Shown here piece by piece: positions 43,174 through 53,420 of a DNA stretch of 64,000 nt; position 1 is the stretch's first letter; the number at the start of each line of letters is the position of its first letter. This stretch comes from JBGSUZ01 sp963677505 (GTDB taxonomy: Bacteria > Bacillota > Clostridia > Peptostreptococcales > Acidaminobacteraceae). Location of the stretch: NCBI GenBank assembly GCA_963677505.2, contig CAXXWB010000036.1:50401-114400 (forward strand). The letters run 5' to 3'. Position numbers and translations under genes: made by a program. The notes under the pieces are model-generated. The model saw only the letters and a list, made by a program, of their open reading frames with translations. It searched no databases and had not been told where the DNA came from.

Positions 43174-44729
43174 TATTTCGCACCTCCAAGCATTAACGGA
43201 ATAAATGGATTGAAGTATTGTTCCCCTTTAAGAGTAACGCCTTCAAGACCTTTACCACCTGTCATAGAACGTTTAACGCCAGCGAATTTACCTTGCTCAA
43301 TCGTTGGAATAAGACCTTCTGACTCGATTTCTTTGAGCATTGCAGTCGCTTCAGCAAGAACTTTTTGAGCTCTCTTTTGAATGATACCGTCTGTTTTGAA
43401 TTCGATTTCTTCGCTGAGGCTTCTCATGTTGTTAAAGATATATTTAGCATTTTCAATTGAAAGCGCTCTGTCTTGAATCAGTGGTGTATGGATAGCTTCT
43501 GTAAGCATACCAAGAAGTTGCAAGCTTTGATTTGTAGCAATCGCAACGATGTTGAAGAGTGTATCTTGGATATGACCTTTGTAGATGTTGCCTGTCATAT
43601 ATTTTGTTGGAGGCATGTATTTAAGTGGTGCGTTCGGGAAGATTTCTCTCGCCATTTGAGCTTGTGACAACTCAAGCAAGAAGCCATCTGTTTGGTTAGG
43701 ATTCATTTCGAAGGCATGACCAAGACCCATTTGCTCTTCAGGAATACCTGCTTTAAGGGCGAATTGCTCATTGATAAGTTGTGAAGCCAAAACTGTATGC
43801 GCTTCTTCAATGGCATCTGAAGTTGTAAGGTAGTTATCTTCACCTGTGTTGATGATGATGCCTGCAAAGCCATTGATTACTCTTGAGAAGAATTGGTCAA
43901 CAAGGGTTCTTTGCATGTTAATATCTCTGAAGAGAATGCCGTAGAGAGCGTCGTTAAGCATTACATCAAGTCTTTCAAGTGCGCCCATTGCAGCGATTTC
44001 TGGCATACAAAGACCTGAACAGTAGTTACAAAGTCTGATGTATTTACCAACTTCTTGACCCACTTCGTCAAGGGCTTTTCTCATGATACGGAAGTTTTCT
44101 TGTGTCGCATAAGTACCGCCGAAACCTTCTGTTGTTGCGCCGAAAGGCACGTAGTCAAGAAGAGATTGGGCTGTTGTACGAATTACTGCGATAATATCTG
44201 CGCCTTGTCTTGCAGCCGCTTGAGCTTGAAGAACGTCTTCGTAAATATTACCTGTTGCTACGATAACGTAAAGGTAAGGTTTAGGACCTTCGCCGATTGT
44301 TTTTAAGAAGTTCTCTCTGTCTTTTCTATTTTGAGCAATTCTAGCAACTGTTTTAGTCGCCACTTCGTTGATTGCCACTTGGATTTTAGCCATTTCTTGT
44401 GGTGCAACTGTCATAAGGTCAAGTTCACCAGCAGCAACAGCTTCTGCAATTTCTTGTGGTGCTTTACCTGTAGCAATCATTGCGTTACCAATCCAGTAAG
44501 AAGCACCAGCCGCTAAGCCGCCGCCTGCTTTGATTTGATCCATAACAACGTTAGGAAGTGGTCTGTCCAGTTCGTCAACACCGTCTACACCTAATAGTCT
44601 AAGTACAGATCTTTCTACCGTTACTGTGGTGTGTTTTTCAATGAATGTTTGAATATCGTCTGCAATTAATTTTGCAGAGTTTCTCGCCTCTGAAACGAGG
44701 GAGAAGTCCAAGTTTAATTTGCTTTGCAT
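43173..44729 (-). CDS. kamD: Lysine 5,6-aminomutase alpha subunit
   Basis: 518 residues, the usual length. Large TIM-barrel subunit of lysine 5,6-aminomutase; motifs such as NLDFSLVSEARNSAKLIADD, LLDYVPFGATTEGFGGTYAT and LCNYCSGLCMPEIA are typical. It binds adenosylcobalamin together with KamE. Codon use is strongly biased, as for the rest of the operon, indicating high expression. RBS GGAGGC. Confidence 0.95.
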   Translation of the reverse strand: MQSKLNLDFSLVSEARNSAKLIADDIQTFIEKHTTVTVERSVLRLLGVDGVDELDRPLPNVVMDQIKAGGGLAAGASYWIGNAMIATGKAPQEIAEAVAAGELDLMTVAPQEMAKIQVAINEVATKTVARIAQNRKDRENFLKTIGEGPKPYLYVIVATGNIYEDVLQAQAAARQGADIIAVIRTTAQSLLDYVPFGATTEGFGGTYATQENFRIMRKALDEVGQEVGKYIRLCNYCSGLCMPEIAAMGALERLDVMLNDALYGILFRDINMQRTLVDQFFSRVINGFAGIIINTGEDNYLTTSDAIEEAHTVLASQLINEQFALKAGIPEEQMGLGHAFEMNPNQTDGFLLELSQAQMAREIFPNAPLKYMPPTKYMTGNIYKGHIQDTLFNIVAIATNQSLQLLGMLTEAIHTPLIQDRALSIENAKYIFNNMRSLSEEIEFKTDGIIQKRAQKVLAEATAMLKEIESEGLIPTIEQGKFAGVKRSMTGGKGLEGVTLKGEQYFNPFIPLMLGGAK

Positions 44730-44796
44730 CCCTTGTAATGCCTCCTTTTTCTTTATTAAATCAATTTGAGTTTTTGTCGGTTCTCAAATGTTTTTT

Positions 44797-46431
44797 CTAC
44801 TTTTCCACCAAAACCCGTCTGGCCTCTTCCAAAATACGTTCATCAAGACCCATGAGTTGAGCGATGTTGATGGCGTCTTTTGGAACTTCCTCAGGATGAT
44901 GAATCTCTTTGAGTGAATAGTCCATGGATTCATGTAACAGTGCCAAACCTCGCTTAGGGTCGTTTTCCATCTCTAACATGATCTGGTCAAAGTTTGCTCC
45001 TGAAAGCCCCATGACCTGAAGGTGCTTCACATCAGGATCATCTGCAAGACCATCGAAATGGGTTGTAATGACCGTCATGGAATTTTGCATCTTCAAATAT
45101 TGAATCAACGCTTTAGAAATTGCATATCCCTCACGGGGGTTTGTCCCTCTTGCCAGTTCATCAATCAAAATCAAACCATCTAATACAGCGATTTTTACTG
45201 CATCGCTGACTTTGACAATTTCTGCCCCAAAAGTACTGAGTCCTTGATCAATGTCTTGGAGATCTCCAATGGAGGTATAGATAAAACTTCTCGGTGCCAG
45301 CGTTATCGCTTTTGCCGGTACAAACAAACCGAGTTGTGCCATAGCCGTAAGCATACCAAGGAGTTTCAGCGTTACCGTCTTTCCACCCATGTTGGCGCCA
45401 GTGATACAAGTCACCCCTGGTTCCACATGAATGCTGATAGGTTCAAAGGTTCTCCCCTCAGATTTCAGTTGTGCCTCCACTTTAATGTGTCTGCCTTCTT
45501 CAATCTGAATGCCACCCTCTTCTTTAAAAATAGGTTTAACGCATTGAAAAGCAACGGCAAAAGCCGCCTTGGCCACTAATAAATCTAAAGTGCCAATTCG
45601 GTTGGCGTTCTCTTCAAGGGCGTCCACCCACTGTCCAAGAGAAATGCTGAGTTCTTTTCGAACGGCAAATTCCGTTTCCTCTTCACTGTACCTGAGTCCT
45701 TCCAATTCACAAAGCCACTCGCCAATTTGGTCCGTTTGCTTCATTTTAAAGGTGGTATTCATGTACGTTTCGGCGCTGTAAATAAAGACGTCAGAAACCT
45801 GAATGCGGTTAAGCAGTTCAAGTTCATCTTTACCGATGGTAATTTCCCCATTAGGGCGAATTCGAATATCCAGCTTTGCCTCTAAGGCTTGGCGATGTTG
45901 TTTTCTGTCAATAGCAATTTGATCTTCAAGCTGCTTCATTGCCATTCTTAAGCGGTGGAGTTCTTCTGAATAATCATCGTATATATAGAAAGTTTCAATC
46001 CCTGCTTGACCCGGATCCAAAAGCTTTTCCACTTCCGGAAGGGACTGAACCTGTGCCGATTCTGGCAGGGTTCCGCCTAGCTTTTCCGAAGCCGTTTCAA
46101 TCTTTCTCATGGCAATTGCCAATCCCTTGATTTCAAACAGTTCCGTCACGCTGAGGACTTCTCTTGAACAGATTCTAGAAAAAGTTCCTCTGAGATCTTT
46201 CACTTTTTTAAATTGATTTCTAAGGTCAATGAATCCGTACCGCTTCGCCTCTAAAAGATTTGTCACTTGCTCAACTTCGTCAAGAGAAGTCTTAAGTTCC
46301 TTTAGCTGAGAACGATCCATCGGCTTCATTAGCTTTTTTTGTAAATCGCCATAAGGGGTATGTACGGCAATTTTGTCCATGATAAACGAAATCTCTAAAT
46401 GCTTTTGGGCATCTTCAGGTAATTTCATCAT
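44797..46431 (-). CDS. kamC: KamC, MutS-related ATPase of lysine fermentation
   Basis: 544 residues with the MutS-type ATPase: Walker A ITGANMGGKTVTLKLLG, Walker B LILIDELARGTNPREG and VITTHFDG. MutS mismatch-recognition and clamp domains are lacking. In lysine fermenters KamB and KamC are encoded with the aminomutase and are thought to help reactivate it or reload its cofactor. The start overlaps the kamB stop. Confidence 0.9.
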   Translation of the reverse strand: MMKLPEDAQKHLEISFIMDKIAVHTPYGDLQKKLMKPMDRSQLKELKTSLDEVEQVTNLLEAKRYGFIDLRNQFKKVKDLRGTFSRICSREVLSVTELFEIKGLAIAMRKIETASEKLGGTLPESAQVQSLPEVEKLLDPGQAGIETFYIYDDYSEELHRLRMAMKQLEDQIAIDRKQHRQALEAKLDIRIRPNGEITIGKDELELLNRIQVSDVFIYSAETYMNTTFKMKQTDQIGEWLCELEGLRYSEEETEFAVRKELSISLGQWVDALEENANRIGTLDLLVAKAAFAVAFQCVKPIFKEEGGIQIEEGRHIKVEAQLKSEGRTFEPISIHVEPGVTCITGANMGGKTVTLKLLGMLTAMAQLGLFVPAKAITLAPRSFIYTSIGDLQDIDQGLSTFGAEIVKVSDAVKIAVLDGLILIDELARGTNPREGYAISKALIQYLKMQNSMTVITTHFDGLADDPDVKHLQVMGLSGANFDQIMLEMENDPKRGLALLHESMDYSLKEIHHPEEVPKDAINIAQLMGLDERILEEARRVLVEK

Positions 46432-47465
46432 CTGCGTTCCCCCTCCATGACATTGAAGACTGGAATGTCTTCCATGAAACTGGTCATTTTATCTTTAAAG
46501 GTCTTTGGATCAAAATAATAGCCCTGAGGCGCATAGGGGTTAACCGTCACTGCCAACAATCGAATGGCGTCCATGACTTGAATCTTTAGACCCATCTTAA
46601 CAAAATAGTTCCAATCCCGATGCTCTATGAAGATTTTCGTAGCGTCTCCAATAATGAACACAACCTCTTTGAAAAGAGAAGTACTCATCATCACATCGTG
46701 AATGGTCTTCGTCACCAAAGAACCCGGTATAACCACATAGGCCGTATCTTCGTCTATGGCTTCTCCAATTTTACTACCTGCCCCAAGGGCTGTCTTAATT
46801 TCTATGGGTCTCAGGTCAAAGTCTTTGGTGATAATCCCAATTTGCTTCTCGCTGATGAGAGAATCTGCCAAGGTTCTAATCACTTCATCCTGCACAGCTT
46901 CTAAATTGAACAACTTCACACGGTGTAAAGATTGCTCCACGACCTTATTCATATCGCGGCTAAGAACTGCGCCTGTTGAAAGCACTGTAGCGTCTGTGAT
47001 GGCGGGGGATGCCGATGAAACTCTATCCAGAGCCCCATCTACCAAGACAAGTTCTGCCCCAAAAGCAATCATTTTTTCTGCGGTATCTCTAATAGACTGA
47101 TTGGTGCAAGCCCCTGCAATTTCTACATGACCTGCCGTTACAGCCCGTGCAATTACTATACGTCCCATAGAGGTGTTATAATCAGTGACTTCCAAAACTT
47201 CCAATTTTGCTTCCGCACACTGGAAGAGATTTTCTGCCGTTGCCACTAATGTCCCTCTATCGATGTAGATCATGGGCTTTTCGGTACAAGTGACGATATC
47301 CTGTCTCTCTCCGTCTCTGCCGATAGAAGTCAGTCCAAGGACCTTCCCCTCTTCCATCGCTTGAAAAATAATTTCGTTTAATGCGACAGTTTTTCCAGCA
47401 TTTTTGGACATGCCAATGACAGAAACGATTTTGCAATTGTCAGTCATCAGTTCCAATAGGCTCAT
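46428..47465 (-). CDS. kamB: KamB, P-loop protein of lysine fermentation
   Basis: 345 residues, N-terminal P-loop VIGMSKNAGKTVALNEI. ELVLVDGALDRVSSASPA fits a Walker B-like region. Found only with lysine aminomutase genes; with KamC it is believed to act in reactivation of the B12 enzyme. RBS CCGGAGGTAGG. It overlaps kamC. Confidence 0.9.
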   Translation of the reverse strand: MSLLELMTDNCKIVSVIGMSKNAGKTVALNEIIFQAMEEGKVLGLTSIGRDGERQDIVTCTEKPMIYIDRGTLVATAENLFQCAEAKLEVLEVTDYNTSMGRIVIARAVTAGHVEIAGACTNQSIRDTAEKMIAFGAELVLVDGALDRVSSASPAITDATVLSTGAVLSRDMNKVVEQSLHRVKLFNLEAVQDEVIRTLADSLISEKQIGIITKDFDLRPIEIKTALGAGSKIGEAIDEDTAYVVIPGSLVTKTIHDVMMSTSLFKEVVFIIGDATKIFIEHRDWNYFVKMGLKIQVMDAIRLLAVTVNPYAPQGYYFDPKTFKDKMTSFMEDIPVFNVMEGERR

Positions 47466-47525
47466 TTCCTACCTCCGGTTTGAAACAACCAAAGGGGGAA
47501 AAAATCCCCCCTCAGTTTGGTGTTA

Positions 47526-48785
47526 TTATTCGTGATGCGATCTTTCTTCTCTTGCCAAGTGTTTAAGTTCAAGGTTAATTTGGTTACCTTGTAACAAACC
47601 AGCAACACCTGTCATTTTATGTTGATCTTCTTTCGCTTTTTTACACTCGTTGCAGTTACATTCACCTTTGTAAGGTTCTGGCTCTGCATAAGTAGTAACA
47701 ACGCCTTCGAAGTTTCTAAGAACAACTCTCTCAGGAGATTGTGAAATCATGTATTGTGGCATTACTGGAATCTTACCGCCGCCGCCTGGTGCATCAACTA
47801 CGAAAGTAGGGACTGCATAACCAGAAGTGTGGCCTCTGAGACCTTCAATGATTTCGATACCTTTAGAAACAGGTGTTCTGAAGTGCTCGATACCTACTGA
47901 AAGGTCACATTGGTAGATGTAGTAAGGTCTTACTCTGTTTCTAACGAGTAAGTGAACGAGGTTTCTCATAACGTGTGTACAGTCATTGATGCCTCTAAGA
48001 AGTACTGATTGGTTACCAAGTGGCACACCAGCATCAGCTAATTTTCTTACGGCTTCCATTGCTTCTGGCGTCATTTCTTTAGGGTGATTGAAGTGAGTGT
48101 TAAGCCAGATTGGGTGGTACTTTTTAAGCATGTTTACAAGGTCGTCTGTAATTCTTTGTGGCATAACCACTGGAACTCTTGAACCAAGTCTAATAATTTG
48201 TACGTGTGGAATTGCTCTAAGTTTGCTAATGATGTACTCAAGCACGTCATCAGATACAAGTAACGCATCTCCGCCAGAAAGCAATACATCGCGGATGACA
48301 GGCGTTCTGCTGATATATTCGATAGCTGCATCGATTTTTTCCATGCCCATAGCCTGATCGTTTGAACCCGCAAATCTTCTTCTTGTACAGTGTCTACAGT
48401 ACATAGAACACATATCTGTAATCAAAAGAAGTACGCGATCTGGGTATCTGTGTGTTAAACCAGGAACAGGGGAATCATGATCTTCATGAAGTGGATCATC
48501 CATATCGGCGTCACTCTTATGTGTTTCCATGATGGTAGGAACTGCCTGCATTCTTACAGGACAGGTAGGGTCATCTTTGTCCATCAAGTTAGCATAGTAA
48601 GGCGTGATGCCCATACGAAGCATTTCAATCGTTTTCTTGATTCCCTCTTCCTCGTCAGCAGTCAAATTGATGACTTGCTTCAGTGCATCAAGGTCAGTAA
48701 TTCTGTTCTTTACTTGCCACGTCCAGTCATTCCACTGTTCGTCTGTAACGTTTTTCCAAAGAGCAACTTCATTGTACTTTCTCAC
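47526..48785 (-). CDS. kamA: L-lysine 2,3-aminomutase
   Basis: 419 residues. Radical SAM motif CSMYCRHC and PLP-binding region near PGGGGKIPVMP; C-terminal zinc Cys in CNCNECKKAK. It turns L-lysine to beta-lysine, the first step of the pathway. I choose the GTG at 48785, with AAGGAGGA 7 bases before it, giving VRKYNEVALWKNV as N-terminus; the upstream ATG starts add residues not seen in the family. About 230 bases separate it from kdd. Confidence 0.95.
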   Translation of the reverse strand: MRKYNEVALWKNVTDEQWNDWTWQVKNRITDLDALKQVINLTADEEEGIKKTIEMLRMGITPYYANLMDKDDPTCPVRMQAVPTIMETHKSDADMDDPLHEDHDSPVPGLTHRYPDRVLLLITDMCSMYCRHCTRRRFAGSNDQAMGMEKIDAAIEYISRTPVIRDVLLSGGDALLVSDDVLEYIISKLRAIPHVQIIRLGSRVPVVMPQRITDDLVNMLKKYHPIWLNTHFNHPKEMTPEAMEAVRKLADAGVPLGNQSVLLRGINDCTHVMRNLVHLLVRNRVRPYYIYQCDLSVGIEHFRTPVSKGIEIIEGLRGHTSGYAVPTFVVDAPGGGGKIPVMPQYMISQSPERVVLRNFEGVVTTYAEPEPYKGECNCNECKKAKEDQHKMTGVAGLLQGNQINLELKHLAREERSHHE

Positions 48786-49014
48786 GGATATATCCTCCTT
48801 GTAATGAGTGTCTAGCATCTTAAGATCGAATAAATAAGCCATGTGACTGACCTGACAAGTCCAAAGTAAAATAAAAATATGGTAAGGTCGGGTAGATTTT
48901 AAGTTAACTTGGCTCTGCCAAATCAGCCCCATGATCCTAGTAAGCAATGTGTTGTTTTCGTCGACTGCCCAATATGGGTCTGCCGCAATTAACGTGTATA
49001 TGATCTCCTGCTAA

Positions 49015-50052
49015 TTAAGCGTAGAGTTCAGTGTAAATTTCTCTAAGTTCTTTTGATTCTCTCATGATATCAAGCGCAATGTTTGCGTGGTTTTTAGCGT
49101 AACCATTACCGATGATCATGTGTGTATCCATACCAACGCCTTCAGCGCCAAGAGCTGCAGCTGTAAAGCTTGTAGCCATTGAGAAGAAGTAAATCACGCC
49201 AGTATCTTTTGTGCAAAGAATACAACCCATTTCAGTTTTAGGAATGTTTACACAGTTGATTGTAACGTCAGCCATTTCGCCGTTAGTAAGTTCTTTAACA
49301 ACTTCCATAACTTTAACAGCATCAGTAGCATCTACTGCAACGACGTGATCAGCAAGACCAGCTTTCATAACTCTGTCCAAAGGCTTTTGTGAATGGCCTA
49401 AGCAGATAACTTTACCTGTTGGACCAGCAGCTTTTTTAGCTTCGTAACAACAAAGCATACCAGATTTGCCAGCGCCACCGATAATAACAACTGTATCGCC
49501 TTTTTTAACCAATTTTTGTGTTTGAGCAGGAGCACCTGCAACGTCAAGAACTGAAAGTGCTAAGTTTTGTGGCATATCAGATGGAAGAACTGCGTAGATA
49601 CCGCTTTCGAAGAGAATTGCTTGAGCGTCTACGTCAACTTGGTCGATGTCTTTTCTAACTTCTTTGATTTCTTTGATTTTAAGTGGTGTTAATGAAAGTG
49701 ATACTAATGTAGCGATTTTGTCGCCAACTTTAAGATCTGTCTTGCCTTCAAGAGCAGGTCCGATTTCTTTAATTGTACCGATGAGCATACCGCCTGAACC
49801 CGTTACTGGGTTGTGGTGCTTGCCTCTTGTTTCAACGATGTTCATCATGATTTTTTTGATTTCTTCAACGTCGCCGTTAGCTTGTTGTTTGATTTGTGTG
49901 AAGCTTGCAGAGTCAACGTTAAGTGTTTGAACGTCGATTAAAATCTCGTTATCGTAGATTTCCATAGTGTTGTCGATTTTTTGTGCTGGTTGTGGCAAAG
50001 AACCTGCTGGTTCGATTGCTCTGTGTGTACCAAATTTACATCCCTTTTTCAT
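49015..50052 (-). CDS. kdd: 3,5-diaminohexanoate dehydrogenase
   Basis: 345 residues. NAD-dependent oxidative deamination of 3,5-diaminohexanoate to 3-keto-5-aminohexanoate. VVIIGGAGKSGMLCCYEAKKAAG is the dinucleotide fold; NPVTGSGGMLIG and KKGCKFGTHRAIEP are family signatures. First gene of the operon, 55 bases from a sigma-54 type promoter. RBS AGGAGG. The next pathway enzymes, kce and kal, are not in the window. Confidence 0.93.
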   Translation of the reverse strand: MKKGCKFGTHRAIEPAGSLPQPAQKIDNTMEIYDNEILIDVQTLNVDSASFTQIKQQANGDVEEIKKIMMNIVETRGKHHNPVTGSGGMLIGTIKEIGPALEGKTDLKVGDKIATLVSLSLTPLKIKEIKEVRKDIDQVDVDAQAILFESGIYAVLPSDMPQNLALSVLDVAGAPAQTQKLVKKGDTVVIIGGAGKSGMLCCYEAKKAAGPTGKVICLGHSQKPLDRVMKAGLADHVVAVDATDAVKVMEVVKELTNGEMADVTINCVNIPKTEMGCILCTKDTGVIYFFSMATSFTAAALGAEGVGMDTHMIIGNGYAKNHANIALDIMRESKELREIYTELYA

Positions 50053-50107
50053 AAATAATAACCTCCTAGAATAATTAGAATCGGTTTTATCGTTCGATTG
50101 CTATATA

Positions 50108-50124
50108 TCGCAAGTCGCATGCCA
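50108..50124 (-). promoter_or_regulatory. Sigma-54 type promoter of kdd-kam operon
   Basis: Reads TGGCATGCGACTTGCGA on the minus strand, with GG and GC at the exact -24/-12 spacing (consensus TGGCACGNNNNTTGC). It is about 55 bases before the kdd start, and a sigma-54 activator gene lies upstream. Confidence 0.85.
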
Positions 50125-50464
50125 AAATATTAACGAAATCCCGAGTAATTTGATATGGAATTAGCATTTTCAATGGTTTTACTCTAAAAAGAATAAATAC
50201 TTTTTTTCTAACAACCTTAGCAAGCTTGAAAAGTAGTCAGGAATTTTTCAGTACACCCCCTATTTAGTGGCTATGTTCACTTTTGCATACAATCGTTTGA
50301 TATTTTTTTAACGCAATTGCCCATTTTTCGGCGATTTTCTCAATTCAGCGCCTGTACCCATTGAAAATTCTAACTTTTTAGTTTTAGCAAAATTTCTTGC
50401 ACCCTCTGTTGAAAAAAATTTGCACTTAAAAATTCTGAAAACTTTAAAAAAATTCACGAATTGA

Positions 50465-50523
50465 GCAAAAAATACCGCCCAAAATCAAGCATCTGTTGCT
50501 CAATTTTGGGCGGTATTTTTTGC
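50465..50523. terminator. Very strong bidirectional terminator
   Basis: A perfect 21-bp stem, arms 50465-50485 and 50503-50523, with GGGCGG core and A6/T6 runs. It separates the activator gene from the lysine operon promoter region. Confidence 0.9.
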
Positions 50524-50618
50524 CTATTTTCATTAAATTCTGTCAATACTTAACTTTTAATTGATTCTCAACTAATATTCTTATAATACGCCAAGAATAT
50601 ATCATTACAATAAGAACC

Positions 50619-52019
50619 CTAAAGACATTCTAACTTTTTCAACCGATATTGCAGGGTTTGTCTTGGCATTTCAAGGATGGCCGCAGCTCTGGAAATATTT
50701 CCACCTGCAGCTTTCATAGCACTTTGAATATATTGAGCTTCTAAGGCCTCCACCGCTTCTTTCATACTCAAGTCCGATTCAATGGTGACAGGGTCAACCT
50801 TTAGGCCTTGGCTTTCAAAATAACGTTGAATAGAAGAAGGCAAATCAGCGAACTCCAATATATCTCCGTCCATCAAGCTCATAGCCCCTTCAATAACATG
50901 TTCCAATTCTCTTACATTACCCGGCCAAGGATAGGACTCAAATATACTACGGACCTCTTCCGTAACCCCTTTTACATTTCTGTACAACTTGTCATTGTAT
51001 TTTTTTATAAAATAGTCGGTTAGAATAATTAAGTCTTCTTTCCTTTCACTTAATTTTGGAAGCGCAATGGTAACCGTATTCAGTCTGTAGTAAAGGTCTT
51101 GACGAAGATGTCCTTCCTGTACTGCAATCAATGGATCTACATTAGTGGCCGCAATAATTCTCACATTAGCTTTTCTGGTGTGTACATCTCCTACACGTCT
51201 GAAAGTACCATCTTGAAGAGCTCTCAACAGTTTTCCCTGAAGCTCCATAGGCATGGAGTTAATCTCATCTAGAAAAAGAGTCCCACCATCTGCCGTTTCA
51301 AAAAGACCAACACGGTCAGAAGAACCCGTGAAACTTCCCTTTACCGTGCCAAATAAAATACCTTCTAATAAAGAAGCAGGAAGTGCCGCACAGTTTTGAG
51401 CAATAAAAGCCTTTTTCTTTCGATTGCTGGCATTGTGAATAGCATGTACGAAGAGTTCTTTTCCCGTCCCCGTGTCGCCCCATACCATGACAGGAATATC
51501 TACATGAGCTGCTTTTAAGGCTGTCGTTTTCGCCTTTTGCATTTTCAAATCCTTGGAGACGATACTGTCAAAAGTATACGTTGCTTCGTCTTGAACCACA
51601 CTCAGTTTAGAGCCGTATACTTTGTTTTGAAGCTCAGCCACCTGCTCGCTGAGCACTTTAACATTAGTAATATTATGGGAGATTTCCATTGCCCCTACCA
51701 GTTTCCCGTCCATTCGAATAGGAAGCGTCGAGTTAATGGTAGTCATGGTCTTTCCTTTATAGTTAGTGAAGGTCTGTTCAAATTCTAAAATAGGAAGTCC
51801 CTGTCTAACGACTTTTAGCAGTGTACTGCTCTCTTCCGAAAGAGAAGGGTAAATTTCAGTAATATGTTTTCCCAGGGAATTTTCGATGTTAATATCGTCC
51901 AGAACCGCTGCTGGTCTGTTACAAAAAATCAATTTACCTTCAGCATCTACCGCTTGAATCCCATCTCTAACATAATCTAAAATCATGCGAACATTGTGTT
52001 CCGTAAATATGGTTTGCAT
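50619..52019 (-). CDS. Sigma-54 dependent activator (RocR-like)
   Basis: About 466 residues from ATG 52019 (GGGGGAGGG before it). PAS sensor domain (about 1-115), AAA+ domain with Walker A GDTGTGKELF, sigma-54 contact loop GSFTGS (GAFTGA variant), Walker B GGTLFLDEINSM, and a C-terminal Fis-type helix-turn-helix (GNISRAAAILEMPRQTLQYRL). Closest in layout to RocR, the arginine catabolism activator. By position it should activate the lysine fermentation operon. The inducer could be lysine or an intermediate (inference). Confidence 0.92.
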   Translation of the reverse strand: MQTIFTEHNVRMILDYVRDGIQAVDAEGKLIFCNRPAAVLDDINIENSLGKHITEIYPSLSEESSTLLKVVRQGLPILEFEQTFTNYKGKTMTTINSTLPIRMDGKLVGAMEISHNITNVKVLSEQVAELQNKVYGSKLSVVQDEATYTFDSIVSKDLKMQKAKTTALKAAHVDIPVMVWGDTGTGKELFVHAIHNASNRKKKAFIAQNCAALPASLLEGILFGTVKGSFTGSSDRVGLFETADGGTLFLDEINSMPMELQGKLLRALQDGTFRRVGDVHTRKANVRIIAATNVDPLIAVQEGHLRQDLYYRLNTVTIALPKLSERKEDLIILTDYFIKKYNDKLYRNVKGVTEEVRSIFESYPWPGNVRELEHVIEGAMSLMDGDILEFADLPSSIQRYFESQGLKVDPVTIESDLSMKEAVEALEAQYIQSAMKAAGGNISRAAAILEMPRQTLQYRLKKLECL

Positions 52020-52133
52020 GTGCCCTCCCCCTGCTATCTCGAGTCCCAAATCATTCTATTTTCATCATAACAAAAAACCGCTGAAAATTCAGCGGTTTGA
52101 CGTATTTATATTCTTATTTTTCTGTTTTAATTT

Positions 52134-53174
52134 TTAATATAAGTTTGGTTCGTCTTCTGTTTGATTTTCCAATTGATCTTCCACATGATTTTCTGGACCA
52201 ACTTCTGGAGGAAGGTCTTCAGAATGTTCTATCATCAAGTATTTGTATACTGCTGCAGTAAAGAAACCACGGGCTCCAACTACAAAAGATATAAATGTCA
52301 CATATATCAGAATGCTCAATACAGCAGCAATGGCAATAATACCAGTACCAAAGCCAGACACCCCAACTACAAACCAAATAATAACGAACAAAATTACCAC
52401 AGCTAAGTATACTAGAATAAGCAAAAGAACTAAGGCAACAGCGTAACCGAAAATTCTCCACCCTCTACCTTTTGTCATTTCAAAGGATTTTTTGAACCCT
52501 TCCATAACCTGAACTTCACGGTTTTCAAGCAATATGCCATAAACTGCAACCGTCTTTACAGATATATATACAGTAGCAATTATAGCAGCAAAATAGAATA
52601 TTGTTGCCAACGGTGAAGAGAATATTAAAGAAAAGGCTGAAAGGAATGGCGCTTCCCCATATGCCATATTCATTGTAACATTTGCCGTATCCACCGCGTT
52701 GACCACATAATAAGGAATCATTATGACAATGCCAAAAAGAGCTAACAAAAGGATTGGCGCTAACAAACGCCAAGTTTCCTTCATGGCTAATTTAAAGCGT
52801 TCTCCAAAGACTCTTTTAATGCCGTCAAAAGCATCTAATCCTAGTCTATTAAACCATGCGATTGTAAAAATACCATATACAATGTCGGCAATCAAAACAA
52901 CCAGCATCAAAATTGCTCCAGAAACCATTAGTCCTAAATTAGCATTTTCAAATGGGTTGCCATAAGCACCAGTCGTTGGAATATACTGTGCATTAAAACC
53001 TAGACTGGCAATTATCAGCCCCAAAGGAATAGCATTCACCAATCCAACCAACAATGTCACCAGTAACCATTGACCAACTGCGGAAAATTCTTTAAATACT
53101 TTAGCAAAGACAAATGAAACCACTTTACCTACGGTCATTTTCTTCTCATACGGTACTGCTTTTGCTTCAATCAT
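52134..53174 (-). CDS. Multispan membrane protein
   Basis: 346 residues with about six or seven hydrophobic segments and a Glu/Asp/Asn-rich tail with near-repeats (ENHVEDQLENQTEDE). KSFEMTKGRGWRIFGYAVALVLL resembles membrane domains of the glycerophosphodiesterase-associated/DUF7544 type. Function unknown. RBS GAAGGAGG, monocistronic. Confidence 0.75.
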   Translation of the reverse strand: MIEAKAVPYEKKMTVGKVVSFVFAKVFKEFSAVGQWLLVTLLVGLVNAIPLGLIIASLGFNAQYIPTTGAYGNPFENANLGLMVSGAILMLVVLIADIVYGIFTIAWFNRLGLDAFDGIKRVFGERFKLAMKETWRLLAPILLLALFGIVIMIPYYVVNAVDTANVTMNMAYGEAPFLSAFSLIFSSPLATIFYFAAIIATVYISVKTVAVYGILLENREVQVMEGFKKSFEMTKGRGWRIFGYAVALVLLLILVYLAVVILFVIIWFVVGVSGFGTGIIAIAAVLSILIYVTFISFVVGARGFFTAAVYKYLMIEHSEDLPPEVGPENHVEDQLENQTEDEPNLY

Positions 53175-53420
53175 GTTTATCCTCCTTCAAAAGTGAAAAC
53201 ACTCGCTCTGTTTCTGCAAGCTTTCCAGGTTCTCTGTCTAAATAGCGCCTTTCGCACAAGGCTTTTGTAATGACTTAAATCAAATCTTCCCAATCAGGAT
53301 ATAATTTCATCAATTTCATTTACAGAGAAAATTATTTTATATAACTTCATTTTAGCATATTTCTCCAGTTTACATATTAAGAAAAGCTTAAATCCATGAA
53401 AAACTGTAAAAAAAAGCCTG

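Larger units (their letters stand above)
50053..50618. other. Regulatory region upstream of lysine operon
   Basis: 566 bases without a gene. Contains the sigma-54 promoter, AT-rich sequence suited to DNA bending, several TTTGCA(T/C) words (near 50283, 50394 and 50421) that could be activator sites, and the strong terminator of the activator gene. Confidence 0.6.

Noticed and set aside
44797..46431. A mismatch repair MutS gene
   Set aside because: It has only the ATPase part and sits in the lysine aminomutase operon, so it is KamC.
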